From NCBI GenBank assembly GCA_030762175.1, contig CM060835.1, positions 83,726,001 through 83,790,000 on the forward strand: a stretch of DNA of 64,000 nt, in the 5' to 3' direction. Both the position numbers and the translations under genes were made by a program. Positions within the stretch are counted from its first letter, which is position 1; each line of letters begins with the position of its first letter. Shown here one piece after another: positions 47,254-59,226 of this stretch. Source of the stretch: Metallyticus violacea (taxonomy: Eukaryota > Arthropoda > Insecta > Mantodea > Metallyticidae). The notes under the pieces were generated by a model, which was given only the letters and a program-made list of their open reading frames with translations, had not been told where the DNA came from and searched no databases.

Positions 47254-47440
47254 GAATGAATGAAATGAATTGATGATGGCGTAATCCTTAGCGCCTTAAA
47301 GTTATCTGATGTTCACCTTCTCAGAGTGAGGAAAAACTCGGAACGAAACCTTACGCAGACAGCTTGACCTGACCGGAATAGAAACCAAGATCTCCTGATT
47401 AGCAGTCACAAACGGTATCATTAAACAAAGGAGACGGTCT
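47254..47440 (-). mobile_element. SINE-C copy 1
   Basis: On the minus strand the head GTTTGTGACTGCTAATCAGG with GAGATCTTGGTTTCTATTCC (degenerate box B) aligns with the copy at 63.1 kb. The shared 3' part is GAGAAGGTGAACATCAGATA followed by ACTTTAAGGCGCTAAGG. A small hairpin GGCG..CGCC (47278-47295) and an ATCATCAATTCATTT tail end it. Confidence 0.6.
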
Positions 47441-48685
47441 GCATTGTGAACGTAATGACCAAACAATGCTTTTGTGCAATATTTGTAACATAAATAATTG
47501 ATTAAATACAGGTTTATTATCATGACCAATTCTAAATGGAGATATAACGGATAACTAGATCCAACTTATGTGTTATGATGAAATACAGGGTTGTTCATAA
47601 GTTCTACAATGTTTTTGAAATCAATATGACAAAAATTACGATAGAAAAAAAAACTCACATCAATACGTACACAATTTTTCTAGTGTACCATTCCTAACAT
47701 ATGCTTCGAATTGCTTGCAAGGAGAGAGCCGTGACGTAAAATGCTTTCAACACTAAAAATATAGCTTTATGGGTTTGGAATATGAAATTGTTGTAATGAT
47801 GCAAATACAAAATACCGAAGAACCCTTGCATGAGACACCAAATTATAGGACTGGCTGCCTGTGAGCAGGTCAGCACGCAAGGTGGGCTGACAACGTGTTA
47901 TCAGGATACATCAGAAGTCAACAAATCGCACAACCGGAAATTGTTGATACACCGTAACCAACCTCTTCGCGTGAAACCATACCAGGTGTCGTTGCAGTCG
48001 CTGAGTGCTCAATGGATTCACCAGCAAATAGAGAAGCTGGATTATGTGCAAGTTAAACGGCCATAGCGTGCACATTTGATGCATAAAAATGCTCATAAAA
48101 CGTGAAACACATCCGTGAATCCTCCGAAGTGAATGAATTTTGCACCGTTCCCTCTTCCACAGTCAAGTCATTTTTCTTTACATACAGAACTGTTATCGAC
48201 TACTTTGTATCCAGGTAGCTGCATTCTAGAAAGAAAACGAGGGCTTCATTTTCCAACATGTAACCGCCTCGGTGACAAAACTTTTTCATGGTGACTCCGC
48301 TCTGCTTCCGTGGCCTGCTTGATAATCTGTTAACCCCGTGTGGTTTTTCTTATGAGTTTACATAATGTCATTATTTTTGTGACCCTTTACCATATGATTT
48401 AGTACATCTTCCAGAAAAAGGTGTCTATACCGTCGCGATATCAATCGTGCGTCGGAGTGTAGCAGGAACTTCAATCAAGATTGACATTTGTGGTTTCATC
48501 AGAGACAGACATATAGAGCACGTGAAAGGTACAACGAAACTTGGAGAAATTCTCTGCTGGTATGAACCTCTGTGCTGTCACTGTCATTATTCTATTGTTA
48601 TTAAGTTTCGAAACTCGAGGAAATTTAAGAATAACTTCATATAGTATTGTCTGTTATAATATAAATTTATGAATATTTTATAAAG

Positions 48686-48708
48686 TTACAGTTTATAATA
48701 AACTGTAA
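48686..48708. repeat. Perfect 10-bp inverted repeat (hairpin)
   Basis: TTACAGTTTA, spacer TAA, then TAAACTGTAA. A second imperfect inverted repeat follows within 40 bases (CTGTAATTTAT and ATAAATTGTTACAG). Confidence 0.7.
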
Positions 48709-48800
48709 TGCTGTAATTTATGATAAATTGTTACAGTAATGTGAGAGCAAACCGAATAATTAAGCTACGGCCACACCAATATAACTCACGTCCGCCTCCC

Positions 48801-48857
48801 TTTAGTTAGTTAGAAGTTAGAAGTTTAGTTAGTTTAGAAGTTAGAAGTTAGAAGTTA
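48801..48857. repeat. Short imperfect tandem repeat (TTAGAAG / TTAGTTAG units)
   Basis: Alternating TTAGTTAG and AAGTTAGAAGTT units over about 57 bases. Confidence 0.8.
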
Positions 48858-50479
48858 AAATAAATTAAAAATTCAATTTCTTAATAAAATAAGAGAATAC
48901 CCTTAGAAGGCAAAACTCAGGGAGAGCTGGCGAGCTAGACCTTGCATCGTAAACAAAAATACAGGTACATTAAATAGTTGCATTACAAATGCAACATTTT
49001 ATTACAAATTAGCAGCTAACAACAACAAAATCAGAAAAGTAAGTAAATAAATAAAACTTGGGAAAGGGCACTCAAGTTTCAAACAGTGGAAATCTTAAAG
49101 GATGGCTACAACTTGAGTTAGTTACTAGTAATGTGCTTGCCTTTTTAATTATAGTTTTACTACAAACATGCCAAGACGATAAATATTAAAACATTACCAT
49201 TTACTTATATTGCAAACCTCAAAAACATCTCATGAGGTTCAAATATAACAAATGCATTCCTCTGGTTGAACTCGTCCCCTCCTGAGCCACAAAACTATTC
49301 ACTTGCTTAAGGCTCGCGAAAAGAAAATTTGATCTGAAAATGCACATTAAGCATTGAAAGTAAACTAGACATTTTGAAGCCGAAGAGAAGTATCGAGCGT
49401 TCATAAAGCAAGTCACATAAACTGCAGGAAGTCCCGAGCTCGAGTTTCAGCCTTCCAGGAGTTTCTCCACCGGCACAAGGAGAGCGAGGGGCAGAAGTCT
49501 CTGATTTCTGAAGACGCGATAACCGTCACAGTATATTATAGCATGTTTTATTGTATTAAATAAAAGAACTATAATTTTAAATATATGCCTACTCTAAAAT
49601 ATAATTTTTAAATATTATACAATATACATAACTTTATAGGTTTGCAATATATACTTTTCATACGTTATAATATTATTTACACAAATAATATTTTGTAACA
49701 TTCACATATTAAACGTAAACCTCAGTTTTCCACTATATCTTACAGTTAACAGTAATGTGTGGCGTTAAACAGTACACTTATAATGCTTAATATATGTGCG
49801 TCTGCGTGCGCGTGTGCTTGTGATATTTACCAAAGCATTTTTATGTAAACATATTCCTTATATTATTACTTTGGGTATGCATTGCATAAGGTATGTTTAT
49901 ACCGCACGTTTTACTTAGTTTCTCCGCTCACCCTACATTTACTGTTCACTACTCCATATTCTCTCAATCTTAAGTTAAGTCGAAACATAAATTCTCTTTT
50001 GATTGATAGGAACTTAGAGATCGAGGATGAGTTCTAACCTGCTTAAGCTGTTCTTATCTTGTTTTTTTAATTCTCTAGTGTGTATATTTAACGCAAACAG
50101 ACTCAGGACATATTATATATGATAACTCAATACTGGTAAAGAAAACGTGGAACCCAATCCATTCTTTTGTGGTTTAAGAATAATATTAACGATTTGATTT
50201 TCTTGCAAAAGTTAAACAAGGATACACTTTTGCCATTGGCATGTGTCTCTGTTTTCTGCCAGAAATAGTTTGACGTTTTTAAGTGTGCGGATTGTGCGCG
50301 ATATATGGCACAGTTGGGATGGATTGGATTGTCTGAGGTGGAGGGGGATACTTCGGTACTTGAGTCTTGTTCATAAGGAGGAAGACGCCAGGTGGCCAGA
50401 ATATACTGGCGGTGGTTTCGAGACCCCTAACATGTTTCCAGTTAGAACGCCCCAACGCCGGTGGAGGAATTCGAGCTCT

Positions 50480-50775
50480 TCCGGTGATCCGCTTTCATAC
50501 GATAGAAACCTTTCCAAAGCGCAAACCACGATCACACCACGCCAACCCACAACGTCCTGGGACTTTCGACCCTATAACAGAACCAACGGAATGAAAGGAA
50601 ATGGGAGAGCGAAAATTCCTGGAATGTAAACATGCATCCCAGCATTCGCCTAAGTGACATGGGGGACCACGAAAAACGTTCATGGTCAGTATAGCCGGTC
50701 CAACTGGAACGGAACCCGGAACCTACCGCCTGAGTCATCCCCGCTCGATGACCACCAGGTTAAGCGTTTGTATAA
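50480..50775 (-). mobile_element. Possible SINE of a further tRNA-derived family, GC-rich
   Basis: On the minus strand, GATGACTCAGGCGG (box A-like) and GGGTTCCGTTCC (box B-like) lie unusually close, as if part of the tRNA head were deleted. The body follows with TTTTTCGTGGTCCCCCATG, then TCACTTAGGCGAATGCTGGG and GTCGAAAGTCCC. The block is clearly GC-richer than its surroundings. The body order resembles insect SINEs with TTTCGTGGTTTCCC...AGGCAAATGCCGGGATGG, recalled from memory. A 128-codon plus frame over it is probably SINE translation. Confidence 0.4.
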
Positions 50776-51875
50776 CGTAGTCGCTAATCTCCTGACCGAG
50801 TCCTTGCGTGACTAAGAGCTATTTGCCTTTAATCTGCTAAGGAATGTTGGGGGACAACTAATCATACTCGCGCAGGATTACACGCCGAAAGAGCTTTACC
50901 TGTTATCTTAATGAAACATTAACAGATGCAAACAGACTTGAACTTAAGTTAGAATGGTATTTGTAACCGTATGGCGTTTATTTTTATTCATCAGTGATTC
51001 AAATCAAGAGCCTTAGAAACTTTATTTTAGCCCAAAATGTAACAAAAAAGGTTTTTGTTATGTTATTTATGAACTCTTTTAATAACAACACGCTTCGCTT
51101 CTAAATCCGTACTTGTTGTTACATATCTTCAATTCGTTCATGCAGCTTCTTCAAGTTTTCACATGACTCTCAACTCCAGACTTTTTAAAGAGACAGGGCA
51201 TATTTAACTAATGAAATGAAACAATGTCCAGAAAGATAATACTCGTCACATTCTGAACAAAGTTCCTAAATAAGATATAGTAGTGGGTAGAAAACAGGCT
51301 ATTGTGAACATTTGCTGGTAGACTTGAATATTGCCCAAACAGAGAGGTAAAAGTTGGAAATATTTCAGTTTACCAATTTTTGAGAAAATTGTGATAACCG
51401 GATCTTCCGGGCTGTAAGGTCATGGTCCAATAGGATTCTTCTCCTTCATGGGTAAATATGCATGGGTAAATATGCTTACTTGAACAACTTAAGGCAAAAG
51501 TGAGAAAATAAACAATGCTTTCTTTCTGTTGCATACATTTACTAAGTAACAAGACTTATTTACAGTAACTAGTAATTGTGAAGTTGTAAATATATTAAAT
51601 GTTCTAAAAATAGAAATCTTAAACCAAAATTTTATTTCGGACTGTTTTATTCTAGACCTAAATAAACAATTATACATTATGTTTTCTAAAATTGAGAAAA
51701 TATGTTATGCTGAAACTGCGCGCACACACATTTAACTCTCTTACTTTGTAACAAATACGAATGTTGAATACTGTTAGCTAAAGGAAACTAGATTAAATAT
51801 TTGCTGTGTTCATTACTTACATAGATATAGATTAGACTACTTCAACCTAGCTTTATAGTCTTTATTGCTACCGTT
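50776..51875. other. No gene; 14-bp tandem duplication
   Basis: CATGGGTAAATATG occurs twice in tandem at about 51448-51475. No other feature recognised. Confidence 0.4.
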
Positions 51876-52140
51876 TACCAGGCTATGTTTTTTTATGGTG
51901 TTTAATGCCGTTTTTTACTACTGAGGCACCACAGGCGGTGGACGCTGATGATACATGACATGAAATGATATATTGGGAAAGGATTTTTCAAGGAAGGAAA
52001 CCCAGCATTTGCCAAATATGAAGACTGTGGAAAACCTGGAAAAAACCTCAGTCAGGGAGGACGGTCCTGAACCCCAGACCTCCCGCTTACAAATCCGCGC
52101 CTTAACGATCTCGGCCTCCCGTGGCGGTACCAGGCTATGT
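51876..52140. repeat. Target-site duplication pair (13 bp)
   Basis: TACCAGGCTATGT at 51876-51888 and 52128-52140, identical, immediately flanking SINE-B copy 5. Confidence 0.9.
51889..52127 (-). mobile_element. SINE-B copy 5 with perfect 13-bp target duplication
   Basis: Minus-strand SINE-B retaining the head (CGGGAGGCCGAGATCGTTAA) and the full 3' part, with internal deletions including most of box B. TACCAGGCTATGT flanks it exactly at 51876-51888 and 52128-52140. The intact duplication suggests it is among the youngest insertions here. Confidence 0.9.
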
Positions 52141-54095
52141 ACAGCGCTCAGAAACACTTTTTTTTTATCAAAGTGTTCATGTTCCATTATCAATCCTCTG
52201 TTCTATCGAACATCAAGCAAAGCAAATGGTTATAATCTAAATATAAAATATGTAGAAATATGTTCATTTGATAATTAAAAAAAATATGTAGTAGAATCAA
52301 AAATTTCCCGAATTATTACTGCAAACTGAACAGCAGTTGTAATAGTAGGTTGCAACGATGGATGTAATATTAACATATCTTGGGAGTCAGTGTACGAACT
52401 TGCTAGAAGCTGAGTGGACATGCAAATTTGTGTTCTTTTATTTTAAGTCGTGTATCCTGCTCGACGATTTCATGAATCCAAGAAAGAAACAAGTATTGTG
52501 CATCATATGTTTGTGTTAATCTCAGATAATGGGCGATGATATATGAGATAAACTTTCGGAGAAGATGTGTTCGGTTTAGGAACGGTCGCACATCCAGTTT
52601 TTACCAATACATTTTTGGCAAAATTCAATCGGTCCGTCACACTGACAGCCTCCTTTAGCCCAAGCCATTCATTTCTTTAGAACTTGCCTTTATTCCGCAC
52701 ACCTACTTTATCATTCATGCTGCACAGTCCTGCTTTTACGCAAACAATCAATGAAAGAACGGCGAAGGATAGCGTTGTCGTAGCTTCTGCGGGTTGTAAT
52801 GTTCTCGCCGGACAGGATATGCAATTTCGCCGATACTAATTACACAGCTACCAACGCATTTCCACACAATTACCTTGCCGCATGTTGGACAGAGTGGGAA
52901 ATGAAACGATACTTAACCCAAATCAAACATGTTTTTCCACGAATTTATGACAGTTCTGTAGCAGAAGTTTTACTCTTCTAGATGTGTTGACAGGTTGTTG
53001 AGTGCGTTATTTTATACAGTATTAACACGAATCTAATGCGCATCTTTTCGTTCAAATGTGCTATTCAAAATTGTGCTGCGTATTAGATTCTAATGCAACC
53101 CGTTCCTCAGTTCTCCGGTAACTTCCTTCAAATTTATCGTGTATTACGTCATAATGCATTGTTGCAATTTTCGACTTCGTTACATTTATTGTTGGCCTAT
53201 TATTGCATACAGCTTTTGAATAGTGTGTAGTCACGAAACGGAGGGCAAACAGAGAACAACTAACGATGTTGTAATTACTAAAGTAATTCTAGGTAACAGA
53301 AAGGCAGGAGGAGAGTTCAATGTAGCTGAGAGCAACGTTCGCCTGTGACGGCAACAGAAATTGACAATATTTGCAACTACAGCAAGTAGGCAGAAATACA
53401 CTGATTTTCGCAAAGAAAGAAATCCTAACATTGAAGAAAAACTTTTGGAATTCGTACATGTAAGGAGGAAGAACGGGTAACCTGGGACTATTTACCCCAT
53501 AAGAAATAACTTTTTTTTCTTTGACCTACGCCAACTTGGCAACAGCACGGGTGATGGATTTTGCTCTACTTGCTCCAAGATTTAACAATGGTACATATAA
53601 ATTCTGTGTTCTGACTGTTCTATGAAGCGGACGCGCTTATCTCTAAGATGCCGTAGAACTAATGCCAAAATCTCTTTTCATGATTTTAAATTTCAAATTA
53701 TGGGTCCGCATTGCGTTCGATGACGCGTTAGATTCCCGTAAATACTGTATGTTGCTGCTTTCGATATAAATGATATAATGCGCTTATATAACAGTGCTAT
53801 AAATCCTCTATTTGTTCATTTTCTAATCAGAATGCCTCAGTTTTTATTACAAATAAGAAAGAATAACTATTTCTGGAGGATGTTGACAAATCGGTGCTTT
53901 TGTTTCCGGTCTCAAAAAGCGCAATAAATATCCAATATACATGTTTGTAGTTACTGCAGTCTTCGCATAGAAGCATGTATTAAGTTTAAAAGAGGTTGTA
54001 TTTAAGGGACTTCATACAAGTTACGTTTTTATTTTGAATGCTTACATTTGCAGAAATAAAGAAAGGATGTTAAATAACATGTTGGGAGAGTTGGC
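52141..54095. other. No feature recognised
   Basis: Mixed AT-rich sequence. The 60-codon frame at 52799-52981 has no recognised motif. Confidence 0.4.
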
Positions 54096-54600
54096 TCAAG
54101 AATCTCTTTTTGTTTTCCAAACGTGGGTAATATGACAGTACTTTTCACAGTATAATGAAGCTACAACAGCACGGGGAAAAAACCTCTCCAATTCAGGAAA
54201 GCGTAAAAGACACATATAGCGTCTCTCGAGTGCTAAAATCAACAAATGGAAGAAATCGAGCGCATGAATGTGACATGCTGTGCTTCCAATATGCGAGAGT
54301 GACGTAAGAAGGAGAGAGCAGTGAGAGTGAGAGAGAGAGAGAGAGGCTATCCTTTTCTCGTTGCAGACAGTGCTTTGTGACGTTCTGACCTGGGTTATAA
54401 TATGGCAGCCTTCTGCTGGCTCGTCGCATTGCGTATTCGCTCGCTTCTTTGCCGGAAGTTCGGAAAAAACGTCGGTATGTCTTGTTATTGCTAAAGCCTT
54501 TTCATTTCCGGTGCACAGATATTGCATGAGCAGAGAAGCAAAAACGCGAATTGCAGGTCGAAGTTTACCAGGAAATAACAAGCTTGCGTGTCGTAATGTT
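54096..54600 (+). promoter_or_regulatory. CpG-enriched patch with GA repeat and exon-like signals
   Basis: About 20 CpGs fall in 54100-54480, far denser than the surroundings. A GA repeat (about 54326-54346) precedes a pyrimidine tract and CTCGTTGCAG (acceptor-like, AG at 54365-54366). An ATG at 54402 opens MAAFCWLVALRIRSLLCRKF and meets a donor-like G|GTATGT at 54475. An alternative frame is open through the same 108-nt interval. Arg-rich, acid-free residues would suit a mitochondrial leader. No family is recognised. The 161-codon minus frame here starts at TTG and its Ser/Leu run is the GA repeat. Confidence 0.25.
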
Positions 54601-56503
54601 TGCGGAATTAGAGTTGGTAATGCTTGTCTTTGTGAAGAAAATAATAAGTTAATATTAATAAATAAAATTGAATATATCTTATATTGAGATCACGTTACTT
54701 GCCATATCTGTATAAAATTGATTGTGTACTGTTACTGATGCACTTAACTATTCTTTTGACCACTTGCTGGGTATTTTGTATATCAAATGTTACTGCAGAA
54801 TGCAAGTCTGATAATATTCTTTTCACTGAACTGCACATAGGATTTATAAACTTCTTCCTTTTTAACAGAAAAATAGTATCATTGTCATGTGATATTTAAT
54901 TTTAAATATCTACAGAGCAAATTTTCTCAATACTCCATACCTGTACATGCAATCTCAATACGAGATACTTTCATATTTGTAAAATAAAATGCAAATGTCT
55001 CATATTATAATTTCGAGAGTATTAATATATTAGACAAACAGACCGCAATTACTGAATGAGAGTGTTTTTATTGAGAAACTGGATGTTACTTGGAAAGAAC
55101 GGGCACAGGTTCGTCCACTGTTATTTCTTTGCGCTTTACACTTTTACAGTCACAATTTTTTTGTTACGGTGTTCAGTAAAAAACAATTTTTTTTTCAAAT
55201 GAGGTGAATTTTTTTGTTGCTAGTATTGTGATTTTTTTTAAAAATGTGGCATATATCATAATTATCATTTTTAGTATCAAATTGAACATATTTCCAAACT
55301 TCACTCTACGAGATAGCTCAAAACAATAACTTATTTGAAAATAACAACTAGGAAATAATGTAAAACCAGTCTTCATGCTAAAGACACCGAAGTATGTTAT
55401 TACAATAAGCTGATTGTAATTATCATATAGATAATTTAACAGACCACATGATATGTTTACCAAAAGTCTCTTTATTGTTTGTCAGAGTTTTAACTGGGGT
55501 TATTTTGCAAGTAGAACATGGAAGTAAAAAACATGCTAGAAATTAATGCTATAGCACGCTTGAAAATATCTACTTCAAACTGCCATTCCATGCTTTATTG
55601 CCATGATACATGATTTTAAAGAAATGTGTAGCTGCGACATATTGTCGTCGGAACCATCTGCAGAAGTTTAACGAAATGGTACCTCTTTTACTATGGGGTC
55701 GGCCATTAGGCCTAGCTTTCTGCAATTTCTTGCAACTATAGCAACTTGGTTTTTAGGGATTTTGAATGGGACACGTGTTTTTTGCGACGAATTTAAAAAT
55801 GTGACACTTGTGTCAAGATTGTCGTATTAACAAAATATCGAAAACGTAATGAGCTCATGTACAGAGATATCGTTCGATATCGATACCTCCAGTATATGCG
55901 TATAATTATTAATTTCATGGTTTTCCATTTTAACTCAATTTTAAATTATTTCTGAATGCAAACATACGGATTTATTGGTTACATTGCGCTGTTGGTATCC
56001 TTTATACACTTGTATTTTCTGGTACAGTCCAAACCCTTCAGTGCGACTTGTTTCATTGCGGTTGCCATGGCAACGTAAAAGCTTGCTTTATATTCCGAGA
56101 TAGCAAATACAGCCGAAACGGAGAATCAGACAGTGGACAGCATCTAGAGCTGGGAGTGGCTGCCCCGCTTCCATTATAGTAACTAAGAGGATGCGCGAGC
56201 CGGCGAGCATTGCCAGTTTCCAACATGTATTTTTTGAGACTTCGTTTAGCTATGTAATTTTACGTTTACTGGTATAGTGATTTAGCTATTGTACTATAGT
56301 CTACAGCTATAAAACTGAAACTTTTTGGATTGTTAACGTATTACTTTAATGCTAATCCATTTAACTCCGGCTATATTGAAGCGATTGATGTGGTACTACT
56401 GTTTGAAGCTTTGGGTTTCTATGTTACCATTCGGTCCATAAGGTGCATTATTTCAGTTACATAAAATAACAATAAACGGTCAGTCTTAAGTAAGTGCATC
56501 AAT
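54601..56503. other. No feature recognised
   Basis: AT-rich to about 55500. The stretch 56030-56230 is somewhat GC-richer, without a recognised frame. Confidence 0.4.
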
Positions 56504-56703
56504 ATGTCTTTTTTCTTTCTCTTTTTCTTTCTTTTTTCTTTTTTTATCCAGGGCATGAGATTTGCGCGAAGGTTTATAGGAGTGAAACTGCTGGAGTCAA
56601 ATGATAACTTGTTTCATGTAAGGATATATTTAAAAGAGGTGCAAAATGATTGTAGCTGGATGGAGTATCCGAACAATGAACCACTTACTATTTCACTCAT
56701 GTG
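56504..56703 (+). other. Exon-like segment behind a long polypyrimidine tract
   Basis: A pyrimidine tract of about 45 bases ends in ATCCAG (AG at about 56551-56552). The frame after it reads GMRFARRFIGVKLLESNDNL and FHVRIYLKEVQNDCSWMEYP, stopping at TGA just before a CRE site. The first 16 codons of the nominal ATG frame only translate the pyrimidine tract. Good acceptor shape and mixed composition suggest an exon or exon relic. Not recognised. Confidence 0.25.
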
Positions 56704-56890
56704 ACGTCATCTTAAAATCGACCAATGAAACGAAACAAAATTTTGAATTTTGACCAACCACAGCCTGAAATGCAGTGAAAGTATCGAAAAAAAAAGTATC
56801 AAATCCGTTTTATCACGCACGTGCATTTGTCTTGTGGTCAATGTAGCCTACTCTATACCTCCACTATATAATTCCTGAACACGCATCATT
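56702..56890 (+). promoter_or_regulatory. Candidate promoter: CRE, CCAAT, E-box, TATA
   Basis: In order: the perfect cAMP-response palindrome TGACGTCA at 56702-56709, CCAAT at 56722-56726, GCACGTGC (E-box palindrome) at 56817-56824 and TATATAA at 56865-56871. TCATTA follows at 56886, an acceptable insect initiator. An ATG frame begins about 80 bases later. Individual motifs are short. The ordered cluster ahead of a real ATG is the evidence. Confidence 0.4.
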
Positions 56891-56965
56891 AACAAGTTTT
56901 GCTAAAGGCCGTTGTGAGATATTGACAGCAACAAAAGCAGGGACAATCGACAATCATAACGCATA

Positions 56966-57190
56966 ATGGAGGGTTCTTCAAAGCGTTTTGGTGATGCGTC
57001 AAATGTGCAAATTGACCTTATCATTAGGAATTCCAAACCTCAAAATACAAAGAAAAATGGAGACACTGTATGTTATTTTTTTCTTTTTTTCTTTTTTTTT
57101 TTTTTTTTCTTTTCTCAGTTAGTATTAGAAAATCGAACGGTAGCGATTGTAATTGTCGACTTTTGTCCATTTCAGTATCACGGTTTCTGA
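56966..57190 (+). CDS. Short coding segment, possibly Crypton/DUF3504-like N-terminus
   Basis: From ATG 56966 the frame reads MEGSSKRFGDASNVQIDLII and RNSKPQNTKKNGDT. Then either it continues through a T-rich stretch to TGA 57188-57190 (74 residues), or it splices. GTATGT at 57068 and CTTTTCTCAG ending 57118 would remove 51 nt in phase, giving 57 residues ending VIVDFCPFQYHGF. The pattern KRF...ID.II..SKP.NTKK resembles the N-terminal segment that precedes tyrosine recombinase-like (DUF3504/Crypton-type) domains, by memory only. No recombinase domain follows in view, so this is a fragment or a small gene. Confidence 0.35.
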   Translation: MEGSSKRFGDASNVQIDLIIRNSKPQNTKKNGDTVCYFFLFFFFFFFFFSQLVLENRTVAIVIVDFCPFQYHGF

Positions 57191-59226
57191 ATAGATAGAT
57201 ATTCATAAGTGTAACATTTTATACAGGTGTTAATATTCTGTGCGTGTATTTCAAATATGTATCACTTTTATTCTTATTTTATTCATGAAATATCCTAAAC
57301 CCGCATTTTGCTCTTCTCTGTTGACATTACTGATAATCGGCATTCTTCTGTCGCAAGATTGCTTGAAAAGATTAAATACAAATATACAATTATTACAATT
57401 TTGTAACCAAGTTTAGGGGTATAGTATTTAAATTCTTGTTCTATTCGCGAATAGAATAGTCCTAATAAAGATTACTCGTGGGTCTGAGCTTTACTCATTA
57501 CTTTCGTAAATTTAGTGGTAATGTCAGACCCTCTCGTGGTATTACTTGTGATAAAACTTTCATGCTGCTGTAGGTAAGCGATAAATGAGAGCTGCGATGT
57601 TACCCATGATTTCTCAAAATTAAAATATGTTTGTGATTTTGGGCTGGTGTGCTTTTATAAGGCTTTGCAATTAAGTTGTTGTTCCTTGGTTGTTTTATTT
57701 CTCTTCTAATTGATTTTTCTTTCTGGGTTTGCGTTCTACACAAACAACATAATTCACATTGATCTGCCTAAATATGGGCAATTCAAATAATGTGCTATAT
57801 GCTCATTGAGCTTAAATTTAATTAAAAATACTGCATTGCCAAACAATTGAGACAAGATCTATTTCAAAAGGAAAACATTTAAGTCACTATAACATAAATA
57901 ATTCATTGTAAAACTGCGCTAGTAGATAAAACAATGGAAGTGAAGTTATATAGTATCCCATGACACTTACCGGCATGTCCGCAATACTTAAACCTGAGTT
58001 TAACAAGAGCTGTTGTCTTTATTCTTACAGTACGAGAACTGAAGATACTCATAATTAGTTTATATATATATTTATTTATATTTAAAGTATACATTAAAAG
58101 AACAATACCAGATTCGCTTGCATAGATAACACCTAATCCTTGAATTGCAGCTCCAGTGGCAAACAAGAATGGCGCGTTTATCCTTTGCCGTTATTAATAA
58201 ATATCTCATATCTGGAAAATAACAATTTTAATTACTTACAATATAATAAAACTAGGGAATATCTAATATACATCTTCTCATATGTCAAGATAAACGCATC
58301 CCTGATATTGTGGATATAATTACATCATACCCCCAAAAAACTGAGTTACTTGGGGTCTTCGACTTGTTTTCTTTGTCTAGCAAACAGAAGAGTTGGTTAA
58401 AATAAAATCAAAACATCATTAAATACCCTTTGAAGTATGCAATCTTTCTATTTATAAGAATAAAATTTAGTTGCAAAAGTATTATATTGTTTCATTAAAT
58501 TTGTATTTAAACAATAATAACAATGCTAATAATTACGTAAAATAATTTAGAGTGTAATATTAAACCTCTAGGATACATTAATTCAAAGGTTAGTGATATA
58601 ATACAACGTTCATATTTGTGTGCAGTAGCAGGTTCCATGAAACGTCTCGGTGCCGGTTCAGTTTGCTCTCTTTGGTTGTGTTAATATGACGAAAGAAAAA
58701 GAGCTTAGTGATGAACCTAAAGAAACAACTCGATCTTGCCTTGAGAATCTATTCATACTGAGATATTGTGAAAATTGTGAATAAATTTCATTCTTTTTAA
58801 GTTATATAGTCAATAAATATAAATACAAAAATAGGCTACATATACCATAGGGAAAAGTATTAAATCAAAGAGATTAGAGATTCGTTGTAAATCAGGTCAA
58901 AGTGAGTCATAAAGCAAGTTCCCTTGAAATAGTACAATTGCAGCAAAGTATTCCATTCAGATTGTTGATTTTTTCAGCAACATGAATATCACGTTAGAAT
59001 TACACGGAAAAGACTATTTATTTGCAAGTAAGAATAGAAAATTAGAATGAATTTTTACTAAAGAACCTAAAACCACCTCCCTGGGACAATGCGATTTGAT
59101 GAAATGAGACAGAGATAAATATATTTGTTTAGGATGAAACAGAGAGGGTTTGGAAATGTGAAGGAACGAAAACAAAACTAGTGAACTTTCCTCAATATTA
59201 AATAGGTACGTGGGTTGGGAGTGTAT
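57191..59226. other. No gene recognised
   Basis: AT-rich. An ATG at 58687 opens MTKEKELSDEPKETT, a weak echo of Tc1 transposase starts (KTKELS), ending after 32 codons. Confidence 0.4.

Larger units (their letters stand above)
47441..50240. other. No gene recognised; small palindrome and AGTTAG repeat
   Basis: CAGGGTTGTTCATAAGTT at about 47586 resembles one end of an IS630/Tc1-like element, but no partner end was found. Frames at 47830-48066 and 48447-48644 are not recognised. A hairpin lies at 48686-48708 and a short repeat at 48801-48857. Confidence 0.35.

Noticed and set aside
50243..50629. 128-codon plus frame
   Set aside because: It overlaps a GC-rich SINE-like repeat, has no recognised domain and lacks support on either flank.
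54096..54581. Longest open frame in the window (161 codons, minus strand)
   Set aside because: It starts at TTG, has no recognised motif, and its Ser/Leu-rich centre is just the GA repeat read in antisense. It is open mainly because this patch is GC-richer.
58687..58785. MTKEKELSDEP frame as a Tc1 transposase start
   Set aside because: Similarity is limited to about six residues, and the frame ends after 32 codons with no further motif.
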